This document shows positions 1-8,646 of a stretch of DNA of 64,000 nt, one piece after another. Every line of letters begins with the position of its first letter. Positions within the stretch are counted from its first letter, which is position 1. Both the position numbers and the translations under genes were made by a program. The notes under the pieces were generated by a model. That model searched no databases. It was not told where the DNA came from and saw only the letters and a list, made by a program, of their open reading frames with translations. Origin of the DNA: Stygiolobus caldivivus (GTDB lineage: Archaea > Thermoproteota > Thermoprotei_A > Sulfolobales > Sulfolobaceae); NCBI RefSeq assembly GCF_019704315.1, contig NZ_AP024597.1, positions 2,108,001-2,172,000 on the forward strand, in the 5' to 3' direction.

Positions 1-81
1 GCGCCTGACTCTACTCTGTTTAGTCCCTCCTAGCGGTCACTCCTCCTTAGACATGTGTAAAGACTCACCGGACTTGATGGG

Positions 82-784
82 TCATACAGTCGCCTTTTCC
101 ATATCCTGGTTCCCGACATAACCGCAGATGCCGGTCCTCGGTGAGTTCGGGATAAACCCGGAACTCCTGTCCCTGCGTTTATGTTTTATCAGGCATTCTT
201 TACAGTAAGTCGACCTCTCTACCTCGTTTCTTGACTCTAAGCACTCATAACATAGGTATTCCGCCGGTTTCCCTGCAACTGACGCACTCGTACTCAGGCC
301 TATCGTTCCTCCCTAAAATATAAATGTTTTCGCCCTTCTACTTAGCCCCGTCTACCACACGTAGCGTGAGTTCTGTACTGATACCGAAGTCATACGTGTA
401 GCCGAACTCAAGGCCCTTATGTAAGATATCGGAGAGTTTGTCTTTTGCCGTAATAACTCCCTCGTCGTCTCCAAACGAGTTGTCCGTTATTTCGTCCGCC
501 TCTCCGTCAGGGCTGACGCTCTCACCGCCTATCTCGAACTCGCTCAGGTGACCGCAACACTCTACCCAGATGTCCCTGAGGAACTTGTCCAAGTCTTCTA
601 AGGTAAGCGATGATGGGACTGCTATGTACAGCCAGTATTGGGGGAAATAATTGTCCTTTATATGCAATATAAACCCGTCTAATTCTCCGCTAAGTACCTC
701 TTTCACCTTATCACATGACCTGAAGTGCCTCAGGGCTGACTCAGGGCTGAGGTAGTGGTAATACCCTTCCCGCATAATAAACAT
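82..784 (-). pseudogene. plasmid pRiA4b ORF-3-like protein, broken by a stop and a frameshift
   Basis: The intact first part codes 148 residues and ends at a TAG at 338-340. Reading on in the same frame through that stop continues sensible sequence as far as a CVSC motif. A one-base shift near 271-277 then opens the next frame, which gives GKPAEYLCYECLES, a CKEC pair and a basic tail ending at a TGA at 82-84. The rebuilt protein has the layout of the pRiA4b ORF-3-like family: an acidic N-terminal alpha/beta domain, then a zinc-binding tail with three CxxC-type pairs. The family has no firmly known function and is often found near mobile DNA. The start could also be the Met three codons in (775). 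Two lesions suggest a dead gene rather than recoding. Confidence 0.7.
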
Positions 785-1541
785 TTCCCGCGGTATATCA
801 TTAAGAAGGTATACTTATCTAAATACACGACAAAATATATTTCTAGTAACATTTATCGGAAAAGTAAGAGTGTCGCCATTGAGCTATAAGGTATCTCCAC
901 AGTACTCACGGCATATTTAGCCCTTGTCACACACGTAGTCCGGGGGGGGGGGGGATAAGGTATATTGCACCCTGGTTTATAGCTTAATACGATACCATGG
1001 GAAAAGCCGACCAACGATTTACGTAAAATAGTTGTGTCTGATATACCTTAGCTAATCAGCAGTACACTACTATCTAATTCTTAGCTCAAGCCCTGAGTCC
1101 TAAAGTATTTAATATAAAACGAGGTGTGTGTAGAGACGTAAGTTTTTGGGTAATACTCCACTACCACGATTAGTATTTATTGAAGAATTGTGACAGCTGA
1201 ATTTACCTTGGACACTCATGTATACACGTGTACTCCATCCTCGCTATCCTTTCCTCCTAGTTAAATACTCAGGAGTAAGCTTAAGTCATCAATTTAGCTA
1301 CTGCACCCCTATTTAGAGTATGCCGACGGAAGGGTTTTAGCGTAACGCTACACTATTTTTCAACAAGTACCAGTAGTTTAACTAGTCATAGTAGCCCTAC
1401 CTTCTACCCCTTACTTAACAGTGGTTATGACGCCTCCAGTCCTCGATAACAGTCTCCTTACCACCGTCTTCAGCCCGTCTCGGCGTGTCCCTGAAGGTCC
1501 TAGCCCATATACCTTATTAACACCCCCTTATACTATAACAT
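785..1541. other. gene-free stretch with repeat debris and a G13 tract
   Basis: No credible gene is present. A run of 13 G lies at 942-954. At 849-864 there is a motif (ACATTTATCGGAAAAG) whose reverse complement recurs near 7927-7940 and 11173-11184. Around 1000-1060 is a weak match to the short repeat seen at about 3911-3975. The stretch reads as decayed insertion-element DNA. Confidence 0.5.
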
Positions 1542-3479
1542 GTGGAGAAGTCACTCTTCGACATATTCTTTGAGAATTACACTTACGGTAACAACTACTT
1601 GGTCACCGCCCCCACGGGTACCGGGAAGACCCACATAGCCAAGCACTTACTCACTAATACTGATGAGGTCGTAGTCTACGCTTCCCCGTTAAAGGCACTC
1701 TCTAGGGAGGTGTACAAAGCGATAAAGGACAAGAGGAAGGCCAAATATGTTGACTCAGACGTCTATGAAGAAGACCTCTCCAACGTAGACGCTGAGGCCC
1801 TGCTTATGACTTACGAAAAGCTGGACTCTACCATAAGGCATAACTACAGGTGGCTGAGGAGGGTAAGCCTCATAATCGTAGACGAAGTCCATAACGTGGA
1901 GTCTGACAGGGGGCTGGCTATCGAGAACATAGTACTCTGGGCAAAGGCTAATAGTGTCCCTATCGTCGCCCTGAGTGCTACAGTACCCGACGTGGACAAG
2001 TACGCTAAGTGGCTATCAGCTACGCTATTGAAATACGATAAGAGGAGCGTACCCCTACACGAGTGTATAGCCTACCCCTACGTCATGAGGTGTTTCGACG
2101 ACAACAGGGTCTTCTCCCTCGGTAGGAGGGGGCTGAGAAACGTCAAGCTGGACCTCCTGCTGGGTATTTTAGACTGGGTCATTTCCATTAATAAGAACGC
2201 CCTCGTCTTCGTAAAGAGCAGGGCCTCAGCCGAGAGGCTCGCAGACACCCTCACCAAGTTCGATGTCCCGGCCCAGCCCTACCACTCAGGACTACCTTAT
2301 GAGACCAGGGAAAAAGTCCTCAACGACTACACAAACAATAAAGTGAAAGTACTCGTCTCGACTACCGCACTGGGCCAGGGCGTAAACTTACCCGTCTACG
2401 CTGCTATCTTCTACGACGTCTCTTTGCCGGAGAGTGACGAAAAGGGTGAGTTTAAGGGGTGGAGGGACTTAGACCCCTCAGAGTTTAAACAGATAGCGGG
2501 GAGGGCGGGCAGGAGGGGGTTTGACAACGAAGGGTATGCTATAGTCATAGCCGAGAGCGCTAGGGAAATGGAAAGGATAAGGCAGAAGTATTTCTCCAAG
2601 GAGGTAAACGGGGGCGTAGTCACTACCCCTTACACGCTGGAAAACTTAGCCTTAGGGGTGATCGCGTGGGGGGAGGGGATGGGCAAGGACGAAATCGATA
2701 AGGTGGTAAAGGGGAGCCTGAAGTTCCACGACCGTGACGTAAGCCCCGCTTTGTCGACTTTAGAGAAGGAGAACTTGGTAAGGGAAGAAGCGGGTAGCGT
2801 TTACCTCACCGAGCTAGGGAGGGCGGTGGCACTCAGCTACATAGACGTGGCGAGCCTTAAGGGGTTCCCGGTAAACGTAGACGACTTTGACCCCCTCTCT
2901 GTCATATCCTCTTCCCCTGAAGTGTTGCAAGCTTTAAGGGGGTGTAATGAAGGCAAGGAGCTCCTCAGGAGGTGGGCTAACGGCGAGGACATCCTGGACG
3001 TGTGTAAGAAGCTTACAGCTAAGGACATCGAGGAAGTCCTGTCTAACGCTAGGTGGATAGCGTTTGCCTTGTACAGAGTGTTAAAAGCCCTGCACAAGAA
3101 GACCGACGAAGTACGGGACCTCTATATGAGCCTGAAATACGGCGTACCCCCTGCGGGTATACCTTTAGCTGAGAAAAAGCTCCACCGCGGAGTAGTGATG
3201 AAGCTCTTGGCAATGGGCGTCAAGGGCCCGGAGGAGCTCTGTGTGGTCTCGGGCCTTAAGGAGGTGGAGAGGGTACTTACTACGATGGCCGTCGAGGAGT
3301 TGACCTACTGTACCCCTTACCTGCTGAGGTTAAGTGAGTTCGTAAGGGAGAACTACGGGAAGGAAATCGACAGGGTTGACAGTGTGGTAAAGCAGTTACT
3401 CCACATTGGTGTTTTATATAGGGAGGGTGATAAGATCAAGTGGAAGGAGTATAAGGTGATGACCTCGGGAAATACATGA
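1542..3479 (+). CDS. Ski2-type superfamily 2 DNA/RNA helicase (Hel308-like)
   Basis: ATP-dependent helicase of 645 residues. Motif I is TAPTGTGKT at residues 22-30, motif II is DEVH at 114-117, motif III is SAT at 145-147, and motif VI is QIAGRAGRRG at 327-336. The C-terminal third has the winged-helix and helical-bundle character of Hel308/Ski2 enzymes. The start is a GTG with an in-frame stop two codons upstream, so little room remains for a Q-motif before motif I. The protein may therefore be slightly shorter at its N-terminus than canonical Hel308, which is about 700 residues. Hel308 enzymes act at stalled replication forks; whether this divergent member does is inference. It stands alone, flanked by relic DNA. 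An alternative is a general Ski2-like helicase. Confidence 0.85.
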   Translation: MEKSLFDIFFENYTYGNNYLVTAPTGTGKTHIAKHLLTNTDEVVVYASPLKALSREVYKAIKDKRKAKYVDSDVYEEDLSNVDAEALLMTYEKLDSTIRHNYRWLRRVSLIIVDEVHNVESDRGLAIENIVLWAKANSVPIVALSATVPDVDKYAKWLSATLLKYDKRSVPLHECIAYPYVMRCFDDNRVFSLGRRGLRNVKLDLLLGILDWVISINKNALVFVKSRASAERLADTLTKFDVPAQPYHSGLPYETREKVLNDYTNNKVKVLVSTTALGQGVNLPVYAAIFYDVSLPESDEKGEFKGWRDLDPSEFKQIAGRAGRRGFDNEGYAIVIAESAREMERIRQKYFSKEVNGGVVTTPYTLENLALGVIAWGEGMGKDEIDKVVKGSLKFHDRDVSPALSTLEKENLVREEAGSVYLTELGRAVALSYIDVASLKGFPVNVDDFDPLSVISSSPEVLQALRGCNEGKELLRRWANGEDILDVCKKLTAKDIEEVLSNARWIAFALYRVLKALHKKTDEVRDLYMSLKYGVPPAGIPLAEKKLHRGVVMKLLAMGVKGPEELCVVSGLKEVERVLTTMAVEELTYCTPYLLRLSEFVRENYGKEIDRVDSVVKQLLHIGVLYREGDKIKWKEYKVMTSGNT

Positions 3480-4121
3480 CCGGTGATTAGGGTCTTGAGT
3501 GCTGAGCTATGAAGAGGGTTAAGAGGCTACATACGCTTCCGCCTATAGCGGGGCTGTGTTTGCAACCGTGGAAGTGTTCGTCCGTGTCTTGACTTACCCT
3601 TATTTCTACTTACTTTTAGCCCTGCTAAGTACACGCTATTGGGGCCGTACGCGGTCAACCCTTACGTAGTGTAATATTATGTGTTGTCTCTTATTGATTT
3701 ATAGATAGAATGAGTAAATAAATAAAGGAATGAAAAAAAAAATATCCCATATTTTCTAGTTTAAATTTTCAGATTTTAAAGATTTAACGTAAGATTAGGC
3801 TTTAGTGTTAAGGAGAGTGTTCAAGGTGACACTGAGATATCGTGATTTCTCAACAAACCCTGGCAGGTACACGACACGGGGTAATACTACATGAACATAA
3901 ACTGGTTACGATAATATCGAGAAGTAGTTAAAAATAGTTGCGTCATAAAAAAGCTACGGTCTGATATGGCTTAAAGGACGCTGTAAATGAGCTGACTTAT
4001 TTTTGACCGCAGTAGGGACATTTCAGTCCCCCCCTTACAACCCCTTTTAGGTACTCGTAAGGGCCTAGCATACGCCGTCGAGCTAGGCCGGGCAGTGCTC
4101 TATATAGGTGTACAGCATGAC
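3480..4121. other. gene-free stretch with short repeat copies
   Basis: No credible gene. At about 3911-3975 lies a copy of a short repeat with core ATATCGAGAAGTAGTTAAAA. Relatives lie at about 46312-46350 (same strand, degenerate) and 54840-54895 (opposite strand). An A-rich tract at 3721-3745 could serve as a transcription end for the helicase gene. Confidence 0.4.
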
Positions 4122-5300
4122 TCAGACGATGTGGGACGCTATGACCTCCACGCCCTCCTGTTTGAGCTTCCTCCAGACTTTTTTGTCCACGAAGTTGGCT
4201 ACCACGAAGACCTTTACTTCTTTGCCCTTGTACTTTGCGGAGAACAGCTTCTTCCTGATTATGACCTGGTCGTACGTCCCCTTATCTGCGAAGTTTTTGA
4301 TCTCGAACACGTAGACGTGGTCGTTTGTCTCATAGAAGTCCACCTCAAATTCCTTACCCTTATCTATTATGCCTTCGTCGTCCACCATAGTCCCGTGCAC
4401 GACCTTCTTAGGGTCTATACCGTGGAGTTCAAGGCTCTTCTTATAGAGGTGTAACATAGCTTTCTCTATACCTTTTCCTGCACGGTTAGTAAAGCCTCCT
4501 AGCTCTATACCGAGCCTATCGACCCTCCTAGTGAGCTTGATAACAGCCTTCTGGAGCCGTTCAATAGCCTCTCCTCGTTTCTGTATTGCCTCTTGTAGTG
4601 AGGCTATTGCTTCTCCTTGTCTTTTTACTTCTTGCTGTAGTGATATGATGGCTTCTGTGTGTTTGTTGACTGTTTCTGTCAGGCTTTTTATTGCTTCTCC
4701 TTGTCTTTTTACTTCTTGTTGTAGTGACGCTATTGCTTCTGTGTGTTTCTGTACTGTCTCTTGTAGTGCTTCTATTGCTTTGGTGTGTTTGTCTACTGTC
4801 TCTTGTAGTGAGGCTATTGCTTCTCCTTGTCTTTTTACTTCTTGTTGTAGTGACGCTATTGCTTCTGTGTGTTTCTGTACTGTCTCTTGTAGTGCTTCTA
4901 TTGCTTTGGTGTGTTTGTCTACTGTCTCTTGTAGTGAGGCTATTGCTTCTCCTTGTCTTTTTACTTCTTGTTGTAGTCCTTTGACTTCTTGTTGTAGTGA
5001 CGCTATTGCTTCTGTGTGTTTCTGTACTGTCTCGGTGAGTTTTTGTATCGCTTCCCCTTGCGTCTTTACCGTCTCTGTCAGTGCCTGTAATGTTTCCGTG
5101 TGTTTGTTTACCGTAGTCCCTAGTGACTCAATTGCTACAGTGTGTCTCTTCACCTCCTCTTGCAACGACTTGACACTCCCAGTGAGCTCTTCCAGCTTCT
5201 TTATCACCAGCTCGTCTTTAAGCTTCCCGTAGACCTTCTCGGCGAGTAATGAGAGTAACTGTGGGTTGTTAAGTATCTCATTTATGATGTCCTCTCCCAT
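4122..5300 (-). CDS. coiled-coil protein with C-terminal PD-(D/E)XK-like nuclease domain
   Basis: 392 residues. After a short helical N-terminus, residues about 35-265 form an almost pure coiled coil built from 14-residue units of the type KHTEAIASLQQEVK. The C-terminal part (about 280-392) carries FEVDF followed by VFEIKNFADKG, the spacing of a PD-(D/E)XK fold with candidate catalytic Asp and Glu-x-Lys. Similar coiled-coil/nuclease proteins, often annotated as domains of unknown function, are common and multi-copy in Sulfolobales. Nuclease activity is inferred, not known. The gene is single with its own A/T-rich promoter region at about 5325-5333. The 126-bp tandem repeat inside it suggests coil length changes by slippage or recombination. 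Confidence 0.75.
   Translation of the reverse strand: MGEDIINEILNNPQLLSLLAEKVYGKLKDELVIKKLEELTGSVKSLQEEVKRHTVAIESLGTTVNKHTETLQALTETVKTQGEAIQKLTETVQKHTEAIASLQQEVKGLQQEVKRQGEAIASLQETVDKHTKAIEALQETVQKHTEAIASLQQEVKRQGEAIASLQETVDKHTKAIEALQETVQKHTEAIASLQQEVKRQGEAIKSLTETVNKHTEAIISLQQEVKRQGEAIASLQEAIQKRGEAIERLQKAVIKLTRRVDRLGIELGGFTNRAGKGIEKAMLHLYKKSLELHGIDPKKVVHGTMVDDEGIIDKGKEFEVDFYETNDHVYVFEIKNFADKGTYDQVIIRKKLFSAKYKGKEVKVFVVANFVDKKVWRKLKQEGVEVIASHIV
4689..4977 (-). repeat. 126-bp exact tandem repeat inside the coiled-coil gene
   Basis: Bases 4689-4851 are identical to 4815-4977, giving about 2.3 copies of a 126-bp unit (42 codons, three 14-residue coil units). Outside this block the same 14-residue pattern continues with substitutions. 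One extra 7-residue piece (LQQEVKG) interrupts the register at about 4972-4992. Confidence 0.9.
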
Positions 5301-6066
5301 ATTTATTCAGATCAGTAGACTAAGTTAAAAATTAGACTGGATCGAAAGTACACGACCGGACAGCCTTAGCCCCCATTTAGGCTATTTTACTCCCCCCCCC
5401 CCCCCATCACGACCTAGTGCGGGGACAGCCACATTACGAACGGGTCAGTGGCCCTCCATACCTCGGATCTATGGGCTCATGTCCATACTACTTTTGCCCC
5501 CTTCCCCAATACATACACCAAGTGTTTTAAAAGGCCTAAAGCCCGCCCTTTACTTTTTGCCCTACTCCCAGTACGGGTTAGAGGAGGTCAAGTCCCCGTC
5601 GAGCTTTGAGCCCGGGTGAGTTAACGGCTCCTGCACCGGCCGTGTCTGTATTACCAGCTCGGCTAATACGTTTTATACCCGGCCAGTTTTTAAAGGGCGA
5701 CACCACGTTACCTTAAGGCCGGTATGTATACACGCCACAGGAGGGCGGGAGCTCCCCTTTAGCGTCCAACTAAGGATACGCTAACTGAGTATATGTAAGG
5801 GAGCTAGCTTTACCACTGACAGTGTCTTACGTAAGACCCCCCCGTCGGCGTGTCTTAAACTTTGTATGGCCATTACCTACTCCGCGGTCGGGAGCCGGGA
5901 CTCTGAGTGTTCAGCAAAAATTAAGTAAAGTACCCACGTTAATGTTTGGGGTAATACCCCAACCCAGCCGTCAATTCCTCTCCGATAAACCCTCCACGAA
6001 AAGCCATTTACCGTCAAAACGCCCCCACGGCAAAGAAGGCCCCTGTCGACGCGGGAAAAGCCCGGC
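5301..6066. other. gene-free stretch with C14 tract and repeat copies
   Basis: A run of 14 C lies at 5392-5405 (G14 on the minus strand). Directly beside it, 5406-5462 read on the minus strand is a decayed copy of the structured repeat best preserved at 54575-54736. At 5818-5905 is a copy of the second repeat family found at 7760-7945 and, inverted, at 11164-11345. An 87-codon open frame at 5822-6085 lies on this repeat and does not look coding. Confidence 0.5.
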
Positions 6067-6966
6067 TCACGACTGGAGGACGTAGGCTAACACCAAGGCT
6101 AAAACGCATATCGCTAATAGGAGGACGTCTAGCCACGTTAACCCTTCCCTGACCACGCTCGTCCTACCCCTCATAGCCCTGAAAGCCCTAGTGTCCAGCG
6201 ATATAGCCAGGCTCTTCGAGTTCCTGAGCAGGTAGACTATCGCGGGGAGGAACACCAGCAACATAGCATATATGTAATAGAAGGGCCTTAGGACCACGTT
6301 CTTCCTGTACCCCAACCCCCTCACTAACTGCAACTTAAAGGAGTCGTCCATCTGCCTCAGAGCTTGCGGTATCGCCTTGAGGAACACAGCTACGATAAGC
6401 GTGAGCTCCAGCGGCACCCTCAGCCTGCTGAAACTCCTCATTACCTCCGAAGTCGTCGTAGTACTTATGAAGATGAAGCCCAGCATGGTAATGTAGATGA
6501 CCTGGTCGTTAAGGCCGAACAACAGGCCGATCATTAAGTCCTGTAACGAGACCACAGGGTAATAGTGGAACACCTTCACTATGAAAGGGGGCCACACATA
6601 GAGGACTGGTGAGCCCTGCCCGGGGTAGTAGATGGTGTTCATCGTACTCCACGCCGTGACCACCACGTAGAAGCCGACGTACATCAACAGTGGCTTGACC
6701 TTGTCCCTGAGGGCTATAACGCCGAGGGCGAGGAAGGACAAGGGGAGGGCAAACCCCAACAAAGTGTCGGAATGAAACTTCAACCTTATAGTACTGTAAA
6801 CGATAAAGAAGGTAAGCAGGGCCAGCAGCTTCACTAATGGGTCTACTTTCAGCCGGGTCCCCCCGTACCGTGTGAGCTCCGCAAGCCCCCCGTAGCCGAG
6901 CTTCACAGCTAGCCACAGCACTGTTATGTATACTGCTATTAACAGCAAGACGGAGAAGTAAAACAT
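6067..6966 (-). CDS. ecfT: orphan ECF transporter transmembrane (T) component
   Basis: 299-residue membrane protein clearly paralogous to the T component at 27092-28081. Shared segments include the TTTTSEVMR region, the LQLVRGLGY coupling helix, and SLAISLDTRAFRA, the second signature helix contacting the ATPases. In that signature the usual Gly after Arg is Ala (DTRA instead of DTRG). ECF T components link a substrate-binding S protein to a pair of ABC ATPases for vitamin or metal import. No S or A gene adjoins it, so it would have to share ATPases encoded elsewhere, for example at 25555-27117, or be a relic. The reading frame is complete and looks functional. Confidence 0.85.
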   Translation of the reverse strand: MFYFSVLLLIAVYITVLWLAVKLGYGGLAELTRYGGTRLKVDPLVKLLALLTFFIVYSTIRLKFHSDTLLGFALPLSFLALGVIALRDKVKPLLMYVGFYVVVTAWSTMNTIYYPGQGSPVLYVWPPFIVKVFHYYPVVSLQDLMIGLLFGLNDQVIYITMLGFIFISTTTTSEVMRSFSRLRVPLELTLIVAVFLKAIPQALRQMDDSFKLQLVRGLGYRKNVVLRPFYYIYAMLLVFLPAIVYLLRNSKSLAISLDTRAFRAMRGRTSVVREGLTWLDVLLLAICVLALVLAYVLQS

Positions 6967-7220
6967 CTTGTGGTAAAGCGACTCCGAGGTAAAAAAGGTT
7001 TTGAGACGCGGCCGTGTCGGGGCTGTGGGTGGGCTATTTTACGTTAATAAGGCTTTCCTTTCCCTTTTTTATTTCTGTTTTTTATTTAATAGTCTACATA
7101 AGCTGAGGGGTTGGCTTAACGCCCACCGGGTCTTTTTTTAACGCTGATAGGGACTATCATAACTTTTTATGTCGAGCTCCATTACGAAAATGTCGTCCCC
7201 GCCCCCACCGGTGCGGGTAA

Positions 7221-7368
7221 CGCCCTAAGGGTGGTTACGCAAATGTGGGCGATGTCGTTGGGCTTAAAGGAGTCACATGACCTCTACAGCCGAGCGGTCG
7301 AGGACTAAGCCCCCATCCCCACTAGGTCATGATTAGTAAATAGTCGAAATGGAAGTGTAGGGACAAAC
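7221..7368 (+). repeat. structured repeat family 1, decayed copy
   Basis: Aligns along its length with 54575-54736. It shares GTCATGATT, AATAGTCGAAATG, AAGTG and the terminal GGGACAAAC. Similarity stops at that last motif in both copies, and the sequence beyond is unrelated, which is what an element end would look like. The family also appears at 16251-16393 (minus strand), and as fragments at 5406-5462 and 7636-7673. Confidence 0.6.
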
Positions 7369-7759
7369 AGTTAGCCACACCGCTTAACTCACCGGCCGCA
7401 GCTACCGCTTTCGGTTCTTTATAACCGTTACGGAAAAGCCGTCCAGCCACATATCGGCGAAGCCCGTTTGCCGCTTCTATTTCGGCCGTTTTATAGCCTT
7501 TCCCACAGTAAACGCGGAGGGTGGATGACGCCTGTGGGTACATAGCGTACCTAGTCGCCTCGGTAACTTAGCCCACTTTTAATACCTTAAGTTAAGACTC
7601 GTCCCTAGACTATTATGAATAAAGGCTATACCTCCAATCACGACCTAGTATGGGGACTTTAGCCCTCCCGGTTAAGGCAAACTCGCGAAAGACGCCTTTA
7701 TCTCCCCACAGAAAATATGTAACGTCATAAGTCATAATTATAAAAAATGACAGTGGTGT

Positions 7760-7945
7760 GGTCTTACGCAAATGGTCTTACGCAAAAAACCCTCGCCGCG
7801 GTATGTCTTTGCTGACCTTGCGTGCGCTATTACATACCCACGGTCGGTGTTTGGGCCCTTAGGTATTTAACGTAAAATTGACACGGGTAGTCACGTAGTG
7901 TACAAGTTAACTTCTACTGCTACGATTTTTCCGATAAATGTTATA
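7760..7945 (+). repeat. repeat family 2, copy facing plus
   Basis: Shares about 150 bp, with many substitutions, with the reverse complement of 11164-11345, for example ATGTCTTTGCTGACC, CGCTATTACATA and TCCTTAGGTATTT-like blocks. A shorter copy lies at 5818-5905. It ends near TTTTCCGATAAATG (7927-7940). No coding frame is evident. Confidence 0.55.
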
Positions 7946-8147
7946 CGTGGTAGTGCGGGGGGGGGGGGGGCTCATACAGTTCTCAGTTAAGGGGTGCTCT
8001 AATAGGCCTCTTTTTAAAGAGGGATATTTCTATTTAAACATTTAGTTATATATAAATTTAGGATAGATGTTTAAACCCACAACGTAAAAGTTATTAAACA
8101 TTGCCAAAAAAGGATAAGACGATATCACGTGAAAAATAAACAAAAAA

Positions 8148-8155
8148 TTTATATA
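8148..8155 (+). promoter_or_regulatory. TATA box of the first pilin gene
   Basis: TTTATATA lies 35-42 bases before the first possible start codon. It would place the transcript start near 8179 and give a leader of about 8-11 bases. Confidence 0.6.
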
Positions 8156-8189
8156 GATATTCATCCCCTATTAGTATGAGAAAAACATG

Positions 8190-8366
8190 ATGTCACTCAG
8201 AAAAGCCTTAAAGGCTAAAAGGAGCAAGAAAGGTCTAAGCGGTGCAGTAACTGCTCTAATCCTTGTGATCGCCAGCGTGATCATCGCCTTAGTCGTAGTA
8301 GGTTTCGCCTTCGGCTTATTCGGTGCTTTAGGCGGGACACCCACAGTCACACAAGTAGGGACTGGG
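8190..8366 (+). repeat. left arm of a 177-bp inverted repeat (pilin N-terminal coding region)
   Basis: Matches the reverse complement of 14872-15048 with about nine mismatches by my reading, including a first block of 45 identical bases. The two arms enclose roughly 6.5 kb. Confidence 0.85.
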
Positions 8367-8633
8367 TCACTAACTGGATCACCCAGTACTGGTTATACTG
8401 CCACTATAGTGTTACACTCGACCGGTACCGTACAGATTGAGTCAGCTAGCATAGTAGGGACTAACGTAAGTGCTACTGGTGCTACCTATACTCTGTCTGC
8501 TGGTCCAAACACTATAACATTGTCTTTCCCTAGCGGAAACGGGTTTACCCCACAACCCGGTAGCACATACCAGATAAGCTTAGGTTTAAGCGACGGTGCT
8601 ACTGTACAAGTAGCTGTAAGCTACACAGGTTAA
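8190..8633 (+). CDS. aapB: AapB-like archaeal adhesive type IV pilin
   Basis: 147 residues. A positively charged leader ends KKGLSG, a class III signal peptide cut by the prepilin peptidase PibD. An uninterrupted hydrophobic helix (AVTALILVIASVIIALVVVG) follows, then a Ser/Thr/Gly-rich beta domain. From memory this matches the AapB pilin of Sulfolobus acidocaldarius rather than archaellin. The second ATG (8190) is chosen because the paralogue at 14575-15048 starts exactly there; the ATG at 8187 is also possible. The first 58 or so codons are about 95 percent identical in DNA to the paralogue, then the middle diverges and the end is again similar. A secreted-protein gene follows 13 bases downstream. 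No pilus ATPase or membrane platform gene is in the window. Confidence 0.85.
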   Translation: MSLRKALKAKRSKKGLSGAVTALILVIASVIIALVVVGFAFGLFGALGGTPTVTQVGTGSLTGSPSTGYTATIVLHSTGTVQIESASIVGTNVSATGATYTLSAGPNTITLSFPSGNGFTPQPGSTYQISLGLSDGATVQVAVSYTG

Positions 8634-8646
8634 GCACACTAGGGGT

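Larger units (their letters stand above)
6967..8186. other. long gene-free stretch: repeat graveyard upstream of the pilin gene
   Basis: Over 1.2 kb without a credible gene. It holds two copies of the structured repeat (7221-7368 plus strand; 7636-7673 minus strand), a copy of the second repeat family (7760-7945), and a G14 tract at 7957-7970. The last stretch carries the promoter of the pilin gene. The 73-codon minus-strand frame at 7322-7543 is a shadow of the repeat. Confidence 0.5.

Noticed and set aside
4689-4977. Regularly spaced repeats resembling a CRISPR array
   Set aside because: The units are contiguous, 126 bp and in frame with a coiled coil; there are no spacers. No array is present in the window.
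4531-5232. Long plus-strand open frame (233 codons) opposite the coiled-coil gene
   Set aside because: It is the antisense of the 14-residue repeats; the Ser/Cys/Leu monotony is a by-product of the repeat, and the minus-strand protein has a real C-terminal domain.
5822-6085. 87-codon plus-strand frame
   Set aside because: It lies on repeat family 2, has poor composition for a protein and no promoter.
8176-8190. Four-codon upstream frame whose stop overlaps the pilin ATG
   Set aside because: The predicted transcript start (about 8179) lies after its ATG, so it would not be translated.
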